Source of the DNA: Giardia muris
Lineage: Eukaryota; Fornicata; Diplomonadida; Hexamitidae
NCBI GenBank assembly: GCA_006247105.1
Contig: CM016926.1
Span: 2,170,001 to 2,234,000, forward strand
Length of the DNA: 64,000 nucleotides
Direction of reading: 5' to 3'
The translations under genes and the position numbers were made by a program. Under the pieces are notes generated by a model. That model had not been told where the DNA came from, ran no database searches, and worked only from the letters and a program-made list of their open reading frames with translations. Shown here one piece after another: positions 26,929 to 35,973 of the stretch (its first letter is position 1; each line of letters begins with the position of its first letter).

Positions 26929-27579
26929 ATGTCTCTGCTACGTATCAAGTGCTTGGCTCTTGGACCCTTGGACGCAAACTGCTATGTCGTCCACAACGCC
27001 AGGACGCGTAGCGCCCTCGTGATAGACCCCGGGGAGGCCGAGGTCGTACGCAATTACATTTACACAAACGACCTCAATGTTAAGGCTATCCTTCTGACGC
27101 ACCTGCATGTCGATAACGCGAATGGGATCGGTGGCCTCCAAAAAGCCTGCTCCCAACGCTACCCCACCATTCACGTCTGTTGTCATGAGGCTGAGAACGC
27201 TCTTTGGTCCGAATATAGACAAACAGCTTCGATACTAGGTGTCTCAGTTCCAGACTCCTTCCCCGATCAGCCTGATCAAACATTCGAAGCCGGTGAGGTC
27301 TGGGACCTAGATGGAATCGCCTTGCAAAGCATTCATACTCCAGGACATACTGATGGTTCCGTTTGCTATGTGATCCATGAGGAGAAGATCATATTCACGG
27401 GGGACACTCTCATGCATAATGGGATCGGGCGTTCGGACTTCAAGGAGAGTCATATCCCTAGCTTTAAAAAGTCGTTAGCAATGCTCCGGACCGACTTCGC
27501 AGAGTACCTCGCATATCCGGGGCACGGCCCCTCCTTCCATGTGGCAGATGCGACTAGTGACGAGGCGGTAGCCTATTGA
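26929..27579 (+). CDS. Metallo-beta-lactamase-fold hydrolase, glyoxalase II-like, with altered metal site
   Basis: This 216-aa protein starts at the ATG at 26929 behind attctatttag. Motifs appear in order: LDANCYVV near the start, LLTHLHVDNANG (the HxHxDH metal motif with the last His replaced by Asn), HTPGHTDGSVCY, IIFTGDTLMHNGIGRSDF and LAYPGHGPS. These match the short, single-domain glyoxalase II-like group that hydrolyses thioesters such as lactoylglutathione. Giardia lacks conventional glutathione, so the substrate is uncertain. The Asn replaces a ligand of the second metal; activity may be changed or reliant on one metal. Its 3' end overlaps the convergent ankyrin gene by 7 bases. Confidence 0.9.
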   Translation: MSLLRIKCLALGPLDANCYVVHNARTRSALVIDPGEAEVVRNYIYTNDLNVKAILLTHLHVDNANGIGGLQKACSQRYPTIHVCCHEAENALWSEYRQTASILGVSVPDSFPDQPDQTFEAGEVWDLDGIALQSIHTPGHTDGSVCYVIHEEKIIFTGDTLMHNGIGRSDFKESHIPSFKKSLAMLRTDFAEYLAYPGHGPSFHVADATSDEAVAY

Positions 27580-29021
27580 CATACAACCGTCGGAATGATA
27601 TCGTTAATTGGAGTACCGCAAAGCGGACATGGAGATCCTAGTACGTTGGTGCCAGTTTCGAACTGACAGATATGCTCACATGGCATACACACGAAGTCTG
27701 CTAGGTTAGGTTCCACTCGAAGACATACTGAAGGAAGGTCGAAGTCTGCTTGCCCCACGTACGGGTCTGGGTAGTGCGGGGCGCTCTCTAAGGCCTTCGT
27801 ATCCGGATAGACCGCGATCTGTATCGCATCGCTCACCTCCTCGTTTTTCACGTCCACTCTCAACGGAAGTTGTCCTACGGGGCCGAAGGTCGCCCGTTGC
27901 ATCTCCATGTTTGCGAGGGACGTCTTTAGGTAATGGATAGTGTAAAGGGCGCTCTGGAGCTGTTTTCCTTGTTCCAGGACGAGGTTCCGGAGGTACTGGA
28001 CCTCTGACTGCGTCGTCGCAAGGACACTAGCCAAATAATGCACATGACGGCGAACATCATATAATTCTTGCGGATTAGGAGCCACATGCTCATAACCAGG
28101 AGACATTTGAGTGGAGTGTTCAGGCAAGGGGGTAGTCACCCTCCCGTTAGGATTCGAATCATCGGGTGGAGGTGGGACATGCTGGACATGGAGCTCCTTT
28201 GGAGGTTGGCATAGGGGCGGCTGTGGTGGAGGAGGTGGAGGTGGAGCAGTCCCAATTAGAGCTGAGACGCGAAGCTCAGAAGTAGCCTTAATACTCTTTG
28301 TTTCTTCTAACAGACGAATACATTCTTGGTTCCCACTCTGAAGTGCGAAGTCATATGCTGTACGGCCGTCGCTTAGGGTAATGGCCCGTTCCGAATCACA
28401 AAGGATACGGACCAAGTCCTCCCGACCATTACGGGCGGCGATCATGAGGGCGGTAAGCCCATCACTTCGCTGTGCACCGGTCTCCTCACGGACGAGAAGT
28501 GCAACGCAGTCGAGGTTTCCAGCATCTACTGCTGCCATGAGAGCCGTCCAGCCCTTCCCAGACCGAAGGGTAGCCTCATGTGGCATAAGAGTGCAGACTA
28601 TTTCAGAATAGCCAACCTGAGCCGCAAGCATAAGGGCAGTCCACCCATCGGCCTTAACGAGACCGGCCTCGGTGTGAGACAAGAGACGCGCCGCCTCCCT
28701 TTGACGATTATTAACGGCTAGCATGAGTGCACTCCACCCAGTCGTCGTTTGCATCCGTGCCTCATGAGGGATCAGAGCCTTCGCCACGTCAAGGTACCCA
28801 TATTGCGAGGCGAGCATAAGGGCAGTCATCCCGTTGTCAGCGGTCAGTCCAGCTTCTGTATCGCAAAGTACTAGGGCGATGTCGGGTCTCTTATATGAGA
28901 TGGCGAGCATGAGGGCCGTCTGGCCACATCGGTTCTGTCGCTTCGCCTCGGTCGCCTGGAGCTGCTTCACAGCTGCCAGGTCCCCTCGCATGACGGCCTT
29001 CATCAAGGGTGTTTCTGACAT
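27573..29021 (-). CDS. Ankyrin-repeat protein with C-terminal RING-like cysteine motif
   Basis: This 482-aa protein starts at the ATG at 29021 behind cccaaattttc. Residues about 1-240 hold seven or so ankyrin units in register (CGQTALMLAI, GMTALMLASQ, GWSALMLAVN, GWTALMLAAQ and so on). A Pro-rich spacer (APPPPPPPQPP near 260) and a probable coiled coil (about 320-370) follow. The C-terminus carries FVCMPCEHIC and SPCPLCGTPI, the second half of a C3HC4 RING; the first Cys pair appears incomplete (only VCL). It could be a degenerate RING or a small zinc knuckle; E3 activity is uncertain. This ankyrin-RING combination is common in Giardia 'protein 21.1' proteins. Confidence 0.9.
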   Translation of the reverse strand: MSETPLMKAVMRGDLAAVKQLQATEAKRQNRCGQTALMLAISYKRPDIALVLCDTEAGLTADNGMTALMLASQYGYLDVAKALIPHEARMQTTTGWSALMLAVNNRQREAARLLSHTEAGLVKADGWTALMLAAQVGYSEIVCTLMPHEATLRSGKGWTALMAAVDAGNLDCVALLVREETGAQRSDGLTALMIAARNGREDLVRILCDSERAITLSDGRTAYDFALQSGNQECIRLLEETKSIKATSELRVSALIGTAPPPPPPPQPPLCQPPKELHVQHVPPPPDDSNPNGRVTTPLPEHSTQMSPGYEHVAPNPQELYDVRRHVHYLASVLATTQSEVQYLRNLVLEQGKQLQSALYTIHYLKTSLANMEMQRATFGPVGQLPLRVDVKNEEVSDAIQIAVYPDTKALESAPHYPDPYVGQADFDLPSVCLRVEPNLADFVCMPCEHICQFETGTNVLGSPCPLCGTPINDIIPTVVCQ

Positions 29022-29054
29022 GAAAATTTGGGTCTGGAACCGCCTTCTTCAACC

Positions 29055-29061
29055 GTTCACT
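29055..29061 (-). terminator. Poly(A) signal AGTGAAC overlapping stop of ankyrin-pseudokinase gene
   Basis: The minus strand reads TGAGTGAAC: the last base of the stop is the first of the exact poly(A) consensus. It sits in the 39-base gap before the next minus-strand gene's start. Confidence 0.6.
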
Positions 29062-31016
29062 CACCTCGAACGCGCCTTTCTCTTTGCAACCCGAGAGATC
29101 TTTTGAGCAGTTCCACGAGCCTCCGGGTTCGAGGCTAAGAGATCCGTCACGAGGTCGTATAACTCATCACTCCTTGTAGGGCTTGGTTCTACCTTATCGA
29201 ACCGTCCATCTTGATACCCTTCAGGGGGATGGCCCATACAAAGCTCATACGCGATTGCTCCAAGGCTCCATAGGTCTGCGGCCGGAGTTGGTGTACCATC
29301 TGGTGCTTGATATGGTTTGTGAGCCTCGGGATCGGAGGGGGCATAGCTCGGAAGGGAAAGGCGATAGCCACTGCCCAGGAAGAAATATATATTCGCCGGG
29401 ATAAGGCCATTGTGGACAATGCCGTTCTTGTGAAGGTATTCGAGTCCTCCACTGATGTCACTGATACACTTCCAGATCTCCTGCTCAGTGAACGTGGTGG
29501 ACCGCCTCAAGTGCGACTTGATGATGTCATCTAAGGAGTAGAAGTACGTCTCCGTCACGAGGTATGCCACGGACGTTTCGAAGACGACGGTCTCGAGGCG
29601 AATTACCTGATCGGTTTTTAAAGCACTGAGAAGATGGAGATTCGAACGGACCCTCTCGTACTCCGTAGAGGAGAGCTGTCCACAGTCCAGGACCGTGATG
29701 AAGGACGGTTCCCTCATGGCACCGTACCCTCCATACGTCCTTATGTATGGTGCATCGGATACGAGGTGTGTGAGTCGATATTTGTCAAGAGATGTGGGGA
29801 GTGTTGGGATATCCGGCCTACTCGTCAGAAGGGAGAGTATGGTTGTGGCCTCTGCCTCTGGAACCGATTTAAGGTGAGTTTCCAGGTCACTAAAGAGGGT
29901 TGATGAAAGAAGATCTCTTTCGAAAAGAAGGAGTCGTGCACAATCCAAATTTCGAGTGAGGCAAGCGTGCATCAAAGCACACCAGCCTTTATTGTCAACC
30001 CATCCAACCTCTGTTGGAAGGAGGACCTTGAGAGCGTCAAGATAACCGCGAGAGGCGGCAACCATCAAAGCGGTCTGTTTCTTATTATCAGTGATGCCAA
30101 CGTCGCGACTCTGTACCAATGTCTCAAGCGTCTTCCCTGATGCCACATCATGCATTAAAGGCGTGGCTGATTCATCCAACTCGAGATGGACCTCAATGGG
30201 ATTGCTGGAAATGGATGGAACCTCTATATTCTCAAGCGTCTCCTCCTTCGGCTCTATAACTGCTATGTCTCCTGCTTTGAGAGCCTCTTGAAATGTTTGC
30301 AGTACTTTCTGATCCTGAGTCTTCAAGGCATGCCATTGAGCATCATGCCCATCCCCATCCTTCAAGTCAGCTTCATGACAGGCCAGAAGTCTGACTTTCG
30401 AGACGTCCCTTAAATTCAAAGCTATCATCAATGCGGTCGTCCCCGTAGGATGCCCAAGATATTTGTTCATAGTCTGCTTCCCAGTCTCCTGAAGAAGAAG
30501 ACCAACGCACTCAGCGGTAGATAGCTTGGCCGCATACATCAAGGCAGTCCACCCCATCTGAGTCATTAATCCTTGCTCATATTCGACTAGAGAACGGATA
30601 CAATTGGGTTTGGAATACATTGCAGCTATCATCAAGGCTGTCTCTCCAGTATTTGACTGTTTCCCTCGCTCAGCCTTCAGGATCTCCATGCACTCAGAGT
30701 ATCCCCCTTGCGCAGCATACATGAGTGCGGTCTTACCCTCGTTGTCGGCAATGGTGCATTCAAATGGCGCCAGCAGTTCAACGCACTCCCTCATTCTCTT
30801 TTTGACTGCATATATCAGAGCCGTCGTCCCGTCTAAGGCTTGCATTCCATTCTCAAGCCCTACGAGCAGATTGACACACTCGATACATCCCCCCATGGCT
30901 GCAAGCATGAGGGCCGTCCTCCCGTAGCTATCCTGACCCTTGGCGGCCTCAATGTTGGCCTTCACGCCCTCAACGTCGTTGATCTCGGCGGCGTCCAAGA
31001 GCTCCTTCTTCGACAT
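29061..31016 (-). CDS. Ankyrin repeats followed by a NEK-like pseudokinase
   Basis: This 651-aa protein starts at ATG 31016 behind tgcaagaattt. Residues about 1-385 carry ankyrin units (YGRTALMLAAMGG, GTTALIYAVK, GKTALMYAAQ, GETALMIAAM, GWTALMYAA and more). The last 260 residues follow a kinase pattern: a degraded glycine loop (YGGYGAMREPS), IWKCISDISGGLEYLH, VHNGLIPANIYF in place of HRD (catalytic Asp replaced by Gly, about 535-537), RLSLPSY where DFG should be, then PTPAADLWSLGAIAYELC. It should bind partners but not phosphorylate. The order, ankyrin first and kinase last, is the reverse of the active NEK at 3132. It is tandem with the ankyrin-RING gene (39 bases). Confidence 0.9.
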   Translation of the reverse strand: MSKKELLDAAEINDVEGVKANIEAAKGQDSYGRTALMLAAMGGCIECVNLLVGLENGMQALDGTTALIYAVKKRMRECVELLAPFECTIADNEGKTALMYAAQGGYSECMEILKAERGKQSNTGETALMIAAMYSKPNCIRSLVEYEQGLMTQMGWTALMYAAKLSTAECVGLLLQETGKQTMNKYLGHPTGTTALMIALNLRDVSKVRLLACHEADLKDGDGHDAQWHALKTQDQKVLQTFQEALKAGDIAVIEPKEETLENIEVPSISSNPIEVHLELDESATPLMHDVASGKTLETLVQSRDVGITDNKKQTALMVAASRGYLDALKVLLPTEVGWVDNKGWCALMHACLTRNLDCARLLLFERDLLSSTLFSDLETHLKSVPEAEATTILSLLTSRPDIPTLPTSLDKYRLTHLVSDAPYIRTYGGYGAMREPSFITVLDCGQLSSTEYERVRSNLHLLSALKTDQVIRLETVVFETSVAYLVTETYFYSLDDIIKSHLRRSTTFTEQEIWKCISDISGGLEYLHKNGIVHNGLIPANIYFFLGSGYRLSLPSYAPSDPEAHKPYQAPDGTPTPAADLWSLGAIAYELCMGHPPEGYQDGRFDKVEPSPTRSDELYDLVTDLLASNPEARGTAQKISRVAKRKARSR

Positions 31017-31105
31017 AAATTCTTGCAGGGTATCTCATAGTCACCGCTTAGATCTCGACAGAAACCAACGGCACCGCATGTGTCTGATGCGTCTTGGACC
31101 GAAAA
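31017..31105. promoter_or_regulatory. Divergent promoter region, pseudokinase / helical protein
   Basis: This 89-base spacer has aaattcttgca at the left end (minus-strand initiator) and ttggaccgaaaa directly before the plus-strand ATG. Confidence 0.45.
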
Positions 31106-32701
31106 ATGGAATCCTACACCGAACAGGTCAAACGGGCGGGACGGGAGTTTTCCAGCCTTCACAAGGCGTCGAAGCAGTTCCTGGGCCTCATGCAAAACGC
31201 CCTCAACAAAGCAGCCGATCTAAGCGACACCACGATGGAGTTCGCCAAGAATAGCCAGCCGTCCATCCGTGACATCCTCCTGGCCCTGGGAATCACCCTT
31301 AAGACGCTTGCCGCGGAGTGGTCGGCGGCGATCGGGGTTCTGAGCTTTCTTCCCGCATGCTTCGACATCGCGAACGACCTGTCAGTCATTCAGGGTTCAA
31401 TCAAGGCACAGCACCAAGCGAAGGCTCCTTTCGATATCCAAGCGAACATCGAGCTGGTCCAGAACGCTGCCGTCTTCGAGCGCGAGCGGATCCGCAACTT
31501 CCGTGTGGCTTTCGAGAACTTTGGTTATGGAGTCATGTATATGGGGGCAAAGGCCGTGGAGGCCGGGACGAACCTTCAGACGCTGTCCCGCTTCCTTGAC
31601 CCCCAGATGGGGGTATTCGGGATCGCGACCCGCTTCCGTAGCCTCGAACTGGGTCCAGAGATCGATATAATGCAGCTTCTTCGAATCTCCCCCGAGGATC
31701 TGGCTAAATATGCCGTCAGCGGGAAGAGACTCTTCTACAAGAGTGCGGGACAACGCAATGAGTATCCTTCCGACCGTCGAAGAAGGGTACGTACTTCCGG
31801 ACGCGCCGTGTCGTCGGACATTCGCTCCAGAAATAGGACACATGGTCCAAGTGATATGAGTTTGCGATCACGCACTGCACAGCAATCAGCCAGCTCCTAC
31901 AAGGATATTACCATGGAGTTTTCACCTTTACCCACGATCCCGATAGCCAAGCCACCAGAACAGCCATTACTTGGAAAGGACGAGGCCCTCTCGCCTGTCC
32001 AGTTCACGTTGACCCCGAGCATAGACGAACAGCAACTTGGCATATTGCAGAAGAACGTTAAGGACCTTCAAGAACAGATGCATCGACTGATGACGAAGGC
32101 TCCTGAGCCTGTCTCCTCAGTTCCTCTGGAAGCGCCCGCCCCAGCTAAATCGGAGAAGGAGGAGATGGTTTGTCAACCCCCTTCAGTCCCTTCAATTGTT
32201 CATGCAGAGGCTCTTGACCTTGTTCGGCCACCAGCCATCCAGATCATTGCTTCAGAACCCACTTTACCCCCAACGCTTGGAGAATCATCCGAGGGCCATG
32301 GAGCTATCTCACAGGTCGTCGCAGAGATGGTGGATACGTCGCATGAGGAAACGAAGCCCGATTCGGGTCTAACAATGAGCAGTATTACAGGGGCTACCCC
32401 TGCACCTCAAGAACAGCCTGTAGTTCAATCGGAAATACCGAAGAAGCGCCCCTTTCCCCTTCGTGACCCTGGAGCTCTCCCCAAGTCCAAGTCACAAGCC
32501 CAACCGTTAGCTAAAGTGATGACGGATCCATACGATGACCTTTACGACTTAGACCCTGCGCCCACACAGCCAAAGAAGATGAAAGCCCCAGCCTTCAACC
32601 TGGATACCTCGACGATAAACGAGCAAGGTTCACCACCTGACGTGAGAACCAATGAGAAGCCTGATGCTAGATTGGACGATAGTGAGATCGATTTCTTCTA
32701 A
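31106..32701 (+). CDS. Helical protein, possible BAR/IMD-like membrane-curvature domain
   Basis: This is a 531-aa protein with start at ATG 31106 (MESYTEQVKRAGREF) behind gaccgaaaa; the slightly longer frame would begin with TTG. Residues about 1-230 form a long helical array (SSLHKASKQFLGLMQNALNKA, FERERIRNFRVAFENFGYG) with the length and heptad-like spacing of a BAR or IMD domain. Giardia is known to have several BAR/IMD proteins on its peripheral vesicles. The C-terminal 300 residues are disordered, rich in Pro, Ser, Glu and Lys, with one short coiled coil (QLGILQKNVKDLQEQMHRL) and an acidic C-terminus (DDSEIDFF). The BAR assignment rests on pattern only. Confidence 0.8.
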   Translation: MESYTEQVKRAGREFSSLHKASKQFLGLMQNALNKAADLSDTTMEFAKNSQPSIRDILLALGITLKTLAAEWSAAIGVLSFLPACFDIANDLSVIQGSIKAQHQAKAPFDIQANIELVQNAAVFERERIRNFRVAFENFGYGVMYMGAKAVEAGTNLQTLSRFLDPQMGVFGIATRFRSLELGPEIDIMQLLRISPEDLAKYAVSGKRLFYKSAGQRNEYPSDRRRRVRTSGRAVSSDIRSRNRTHGPSDMSLRSRTAQQSASSYKDITMEFSPLPTIPIAKPPEQPLLGKDEALSPVQFTLTPSIDEQQLGILQKNVKDLQEQMHRLMTKAPEPVSSVPLEAPAPAKSEKEEMVCQPPSVPSIVHAEALDLVRPPAIQIIASEPTLPPTLGESSEGHGAISQVVAEMVDTSHEETKPDSGLTMSSITGATPAPQEQPVVQSEIPKKRPFPLRDPGALPKSKSQAQPLAKVMTDPYDDLYDLDPAPTQPKKMKAPAFNLDTSTINEQGSPPDVRTNEKPDARLDDSEIDFF

Positions 32702-32712
32702 CGTTCACACCA

Positions 32713-35700
32713 TCATCTCCCAACAATCGCCTCGAGGTCTGTTACGAAGTCCACCCAACGGAAACCACTGGTGAAGCCGGTACGGGTCGTCCCATATACC
32801 TTCTGAAGGGTGGCAACCTGCGCCTGGTTAAGATCAGCATGCATGAATGTCAAGGCAGGACCAAGCTTTGACATCTCACAAATTCCGAGGCGGCCTCTAT
32901 CGAAGTCTAGGAAGTAATCACGAAGGCGTGGTCGGTATTTCCGCCAGACGGTGGCAAGTTCCTCAAGGACACCTTGGTGGCTCGCCTCATATGTGGCTTT
33001 GTTTGCTGCTTCGGCGAACTCAGTCTGGACACTCATATAATCGGGTTTCTTTTGAACACGCTGTTCCCCATACTTCAATCGTTTGAGCTCGATCAGCTCC
33101 TCCGGGGAGAGGAAAATTGAAGAATCGGGAGGAAGTGTAAGATCACGAAGGAAGAAGGCATAGTCTACCATCCCATTGAACCGTGAGGCCTCATCGGTGC
33201 ACGTGTAAAGGTCAGTCATGTACTTAAACGCGAGCGGATAGGCGTCCGTCAAGCGTTCCATGCTAGCGATGACGAAGGCACGTGCGAAATTGTCCTTTGA
33301 GACGAAGCCGGATCTTGCGCGATCGAACTCCCGGAACGCATCCAATGGACGTGCCGCCCGCTGGTGGAAGTCTATGTAGAGAGATAGAATGATCGGGGCG
33401 GCTCTTTGGACCATGATAAAGTTCCTCTCTTTCTCATCGGAAGTGAGTTCTGCAACCGCCTGTCCAAACGACGTCTTTCCTTGGCACGTGACTTGCATGT
33501 CGAGTGCGCCGCCGAGAGCGAGCTCGCTATACTGCTGCAGGTCTCCGATCCGATACCAGCCACCCTTGATGCTAACAATCTCCTCCGGGTTGAGGCAAGC
33601 AAACTCCTTCCCGGTCCCGATATTGTCATACTGCTTGTTTGACATCGAGACGTTATTGAAGAGGTCATTCGCCGCGGCCGGGTTCATATGCTTAGAGTCG
33701 ACGTCAAGATCGGGTCGGACCTTATAGGAAGTCCCGGTCATTCGCCCCGGCTTCCACTCCGCATAAGCGCCCGAGATCGCGTCGGCAAGCGCCTGGACGC
33801 AAACTTCCGAGTGATCCAATGCACGAGTGATGAGATCCTTGTCGAGTTGGGCTCGTGGGATGCGGCTAGGATAAGGGATGGAATATTCTGTTCGCGTACG
33901 TGGGTTGACCGTATCGTGGATGATTCCGCTGAGTGGAAGGTTATGGGATAGCTGCTTATTAGGATCCACCGGATTCGAGAACATATAGCCAAGCGCGAGC
34001 AGCTCGGGATCTGTGAGGTTTATCTCCAGACTATAGGAGAGCTGACGTTGAACGTTTCGGAGTCCAATGCATCCAACAACCGACCGTGCATGGGTTGCAT
34101 TCCCAAACTCACTAAGAGTAAGAAAATCGGCTAACTTAAGGTTCCGCAGGTGTAAAAAGTTCACGATTCGGTGCAATACCTCGCTGGGGTGCGGGATCAA
34201 GTAATCGGCCGTATCATGTGGATACTGTGGCTTGGTCGTGTCAGGAAGAATGCCATCGTAGCGGTTGGAGATGAAATCGACGAAGTCATAGTAGTTGACA
34301 TAAAGGCCGCTCCGAGCCAGAACGTCAGGAGCCACTGGAGGCTGCTGGACCGTCCCACGTCCCGAGACCGTCTCGGTGGCAAACATGCATGCGAGCTTCT
34401 CAAGCTCCTCGTCGGTCAATCCGTTATTGACACGAATGAAGGGGGCCGTCCGGATCTTCGCATCCTTAAGCAGAGTCGATGGGGTCCTCGCCGCGGTGAC
34501 GATCCCAACGACCCCTGAGAGCGCCTGCTTGAACTGCTGCGTCGTGATCCTCCCAGTATGCCGCTTATCAAAGGCCGCGAAGCACTGAAGAAGTGGTGCG
34601 GGATGTGCGTTCAAATAGTCCTGAAGCTTCCTGATAATCGCGAAGTCGATTGGTAACGTGTTGAATTGGAACTCTCGTTGGATTGGAGGCGGCAAGTTCG
34701 CCGTGTTCTCGACTCGTGCATTGCCCTTCGTGTTCTGGATGTACTTGAACACGGCATCCCGCATTGTCGAGTTCGAGGAGGCCGCAAGCGTCGCCTCCTG
34801 AAGGGCACGGAGGAACGCACGGTAATCGACCGGAAGTCCCTCATAGTCACTCGTGTTGAGAGGGTCTGGACGAAGAAAGAGCTTCCCGACTTCCATGATA
34901 TCATCATAATCAACCCCTGCACGCCCGGGGTCGGGGATGGCCGAGCTAATAGCGGCACAGAAGTCTCTAAGAGGAAGGGTCTCTTGTCTTCGAGTATCAC
35001 GAGCCTGGAGGAAGGTCTTGAAGTCTGGGCGCGAACGCTGATGCAGGGCTATGATACGCTCCAACCCGGTATGTTCGGGGATGGTTGGACGCTTATCAGA
35101 GTCGAAGAAGCGTTGGAAGGTCACGTCCGGCGGGCCCTGCTTCCTCACGTCCGAGAGCACATCGTCTCCCTTATCCGCTCCGATTGCTGCCACGAAGACA
35201 CGGTAATCACACATGTTATCGACGATCTTGCGAGAGTCGGAAAGCTCTGCCCGGATCTCGGGTGGCTCCTCATTCGCCGAGGATAGAAACTCAACAACCC
35301 TCTTCGCTCGAAACGCCTTCGCGAGCAAGTCAAGCGTCTCCTTCGAGGGAAACTGCCGGATGAGCGCCTCCCACATGTTCGATGTCCCCCTCATGAATTG
35401 ATTCGCGGTGATGAGCCCGCTATGTTGGGCGTCGAAGTCCTCGTAGAAGAGACGCCCTATGATCGGCCTATGTCGGACCCAAGTCCGGAGCTGATCCAGT
35501 AGCTCCTTACAGCGCGCCTCCTCCTCGGGCGATAGTCCGGAGAGCTCGACGTTGGGGACGACGAGCATTGAATAGACCGACGTTGTCCCTGTGCGGGTCC
35601 CAGGTGCAGCAAGGGCAGGGTCTAGGTCTGGCGCCTCGAGCTCGGTGAGGGCGGCCTCGTATGGGATCTCCCGAGGACTCGTTGCAGTTGCATAGCGCTC

Positions 35701-35874
35701 CTCCAGGGCATAACGCTCGTCGGGGGTGAAGGTAATCCCCATCGCCTCGAAGGCGCGAAAGAACTGGTCAACGCTGACGCACCCGCGCCGGAGCCGGTCG
35801 AAGTCGCGGAGCGCGCCAAGAACACGGGGGCGCCGAGTCTGCAGCAGCGTTTTGACGCGCACCAGACGGTCCAT
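32713..35874 (-). CDS. Large protein with multiple degenerate EF-hands (EFCAB6-like)
   Basis: This is a 1053-aa protein with start at ATG 35874 (MDRLVRVKTLLQ) behind agctaaagaattttgagc. At least five EF-hand-like units are spread along it: DFDRLRRGCVSVDQF near 25, DFDAQHSGLITANQF near 150, AFDKRHTGRITTQQF near 440, EFDRARSGFVSKDNF near 870 and DFDRGRLGICEMSKL near 1000. Each keeps the first Asp and the Gly, but position 12 is not Glu and positions 3 and 5 are poor, so calcium binding is doubtful. Spacing and size recall EFCAB6/DJBP and other flagellar EF-hand proteins. It is convergent with the helical protein (11 bases). Confidence 0.85.
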   Translation of the reverse strand: MDRLVRVKTLLQTRRPRVLGALRDFDRLRRGCVSVDQFFRAFEAMGITFTPDERYALEERYATATSPREIPYEAALTELEAPDLDPALAAPGTRTGTTSVYSMLVVPNVELSGLSPEEEARCKELLDQLRTWVRHRPIIGRLFYEDFDAQHSGLITANQFMRGTSNMWEALIRQFPSKETLDLLAKAFRAKRVVEFLSSANEEPPEIRAELSDSRKIVDNMCDYRVFVAAIGADKGDDVLSDVRKQGPPDVTFQRFFDSDKRPTIPEHTGLERIIALHQRSRPDFKTFLQARDTRRQETLPLRDFCAAISSAIPDPGRAGVDYDDIMEVGKLFLRPDPLNTSDYEGLPVDYRAFLRALQEATLAASSNSTMRDAVFKYIQNTKGNARVENTANLPPPIQREFQFNTLPIDFAIIRKLQDYLNAHPAPLLQCFAAFDKRHTGRITTQQFKQALSGVVGIVTAARTPSTLLKDAKIRTAPFIRVNNGLTDEELEKLACMFATETVSGRGTVQQPPVAPDVLARSGLYVNYYDFVDFISNRYDGILPDTTKPQYPHDTADYLIPHPSEVLHRIVNFLHLRNLKLADFLTLSEFGNATHARSVVGCIGLRNVQRQLSYSLEINLTDPELLALGYMFSNPVDPNKQLSHNLPLSGIIHDTVNPRTRTEYSIPYPSRIPRAQLDKDLITRALDHSEVCVQALADAISGAYAEWKPGRMTGTSYKVRPDLDVDSKHMNPAAANDLFNNVSMSNKQYDNIGTGKEFACLNPEEIVSIKGGWYRIGDLQQYSELALGGALDMQVTCQGKTSFGQAVAELTSDEKERNFIMVQRAAPIILSLYIDFHQRAARPLDAFREFDRARSGFVSKDNFARAFVIASMERLTDAYPLAFKYMTDLYTCTDEASRFNGMVDYAFFLRDLTLPPDSSIFLSPEELIELKRLKYGEQRVQKKPDYMSVQTEFAEAANKATYEASHQGVLEELATVWRKYRPRLRDYFLDFDRGRLGICEMSKLGPALTFMHADLNQAQVATLQKVYGTTRTGFTSGFRWVDFVTDLEAIVGR

Positions 35875-35973
35875 GCTCAAAATTCTTTAGCTTTTAGGGG
35901 TTGTCGAGGGATTCATCTGGTTGGCTTGCAGAGTCGAGCCATCACAAGGCTTGAAGACCAACTTTAAAAGCGG
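35875..35973. promoter_or_regulatory. Divergent promoter region, EF-hand gene / metallo-beta-lactamase gene
   Basis: This 99-base spacer starts with ctcaaaattctttagctttta (minus-strand initiator read from the other side) and ends with aactttaaaagcgg before the plus-strand ATG. Confidence 0.45.
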
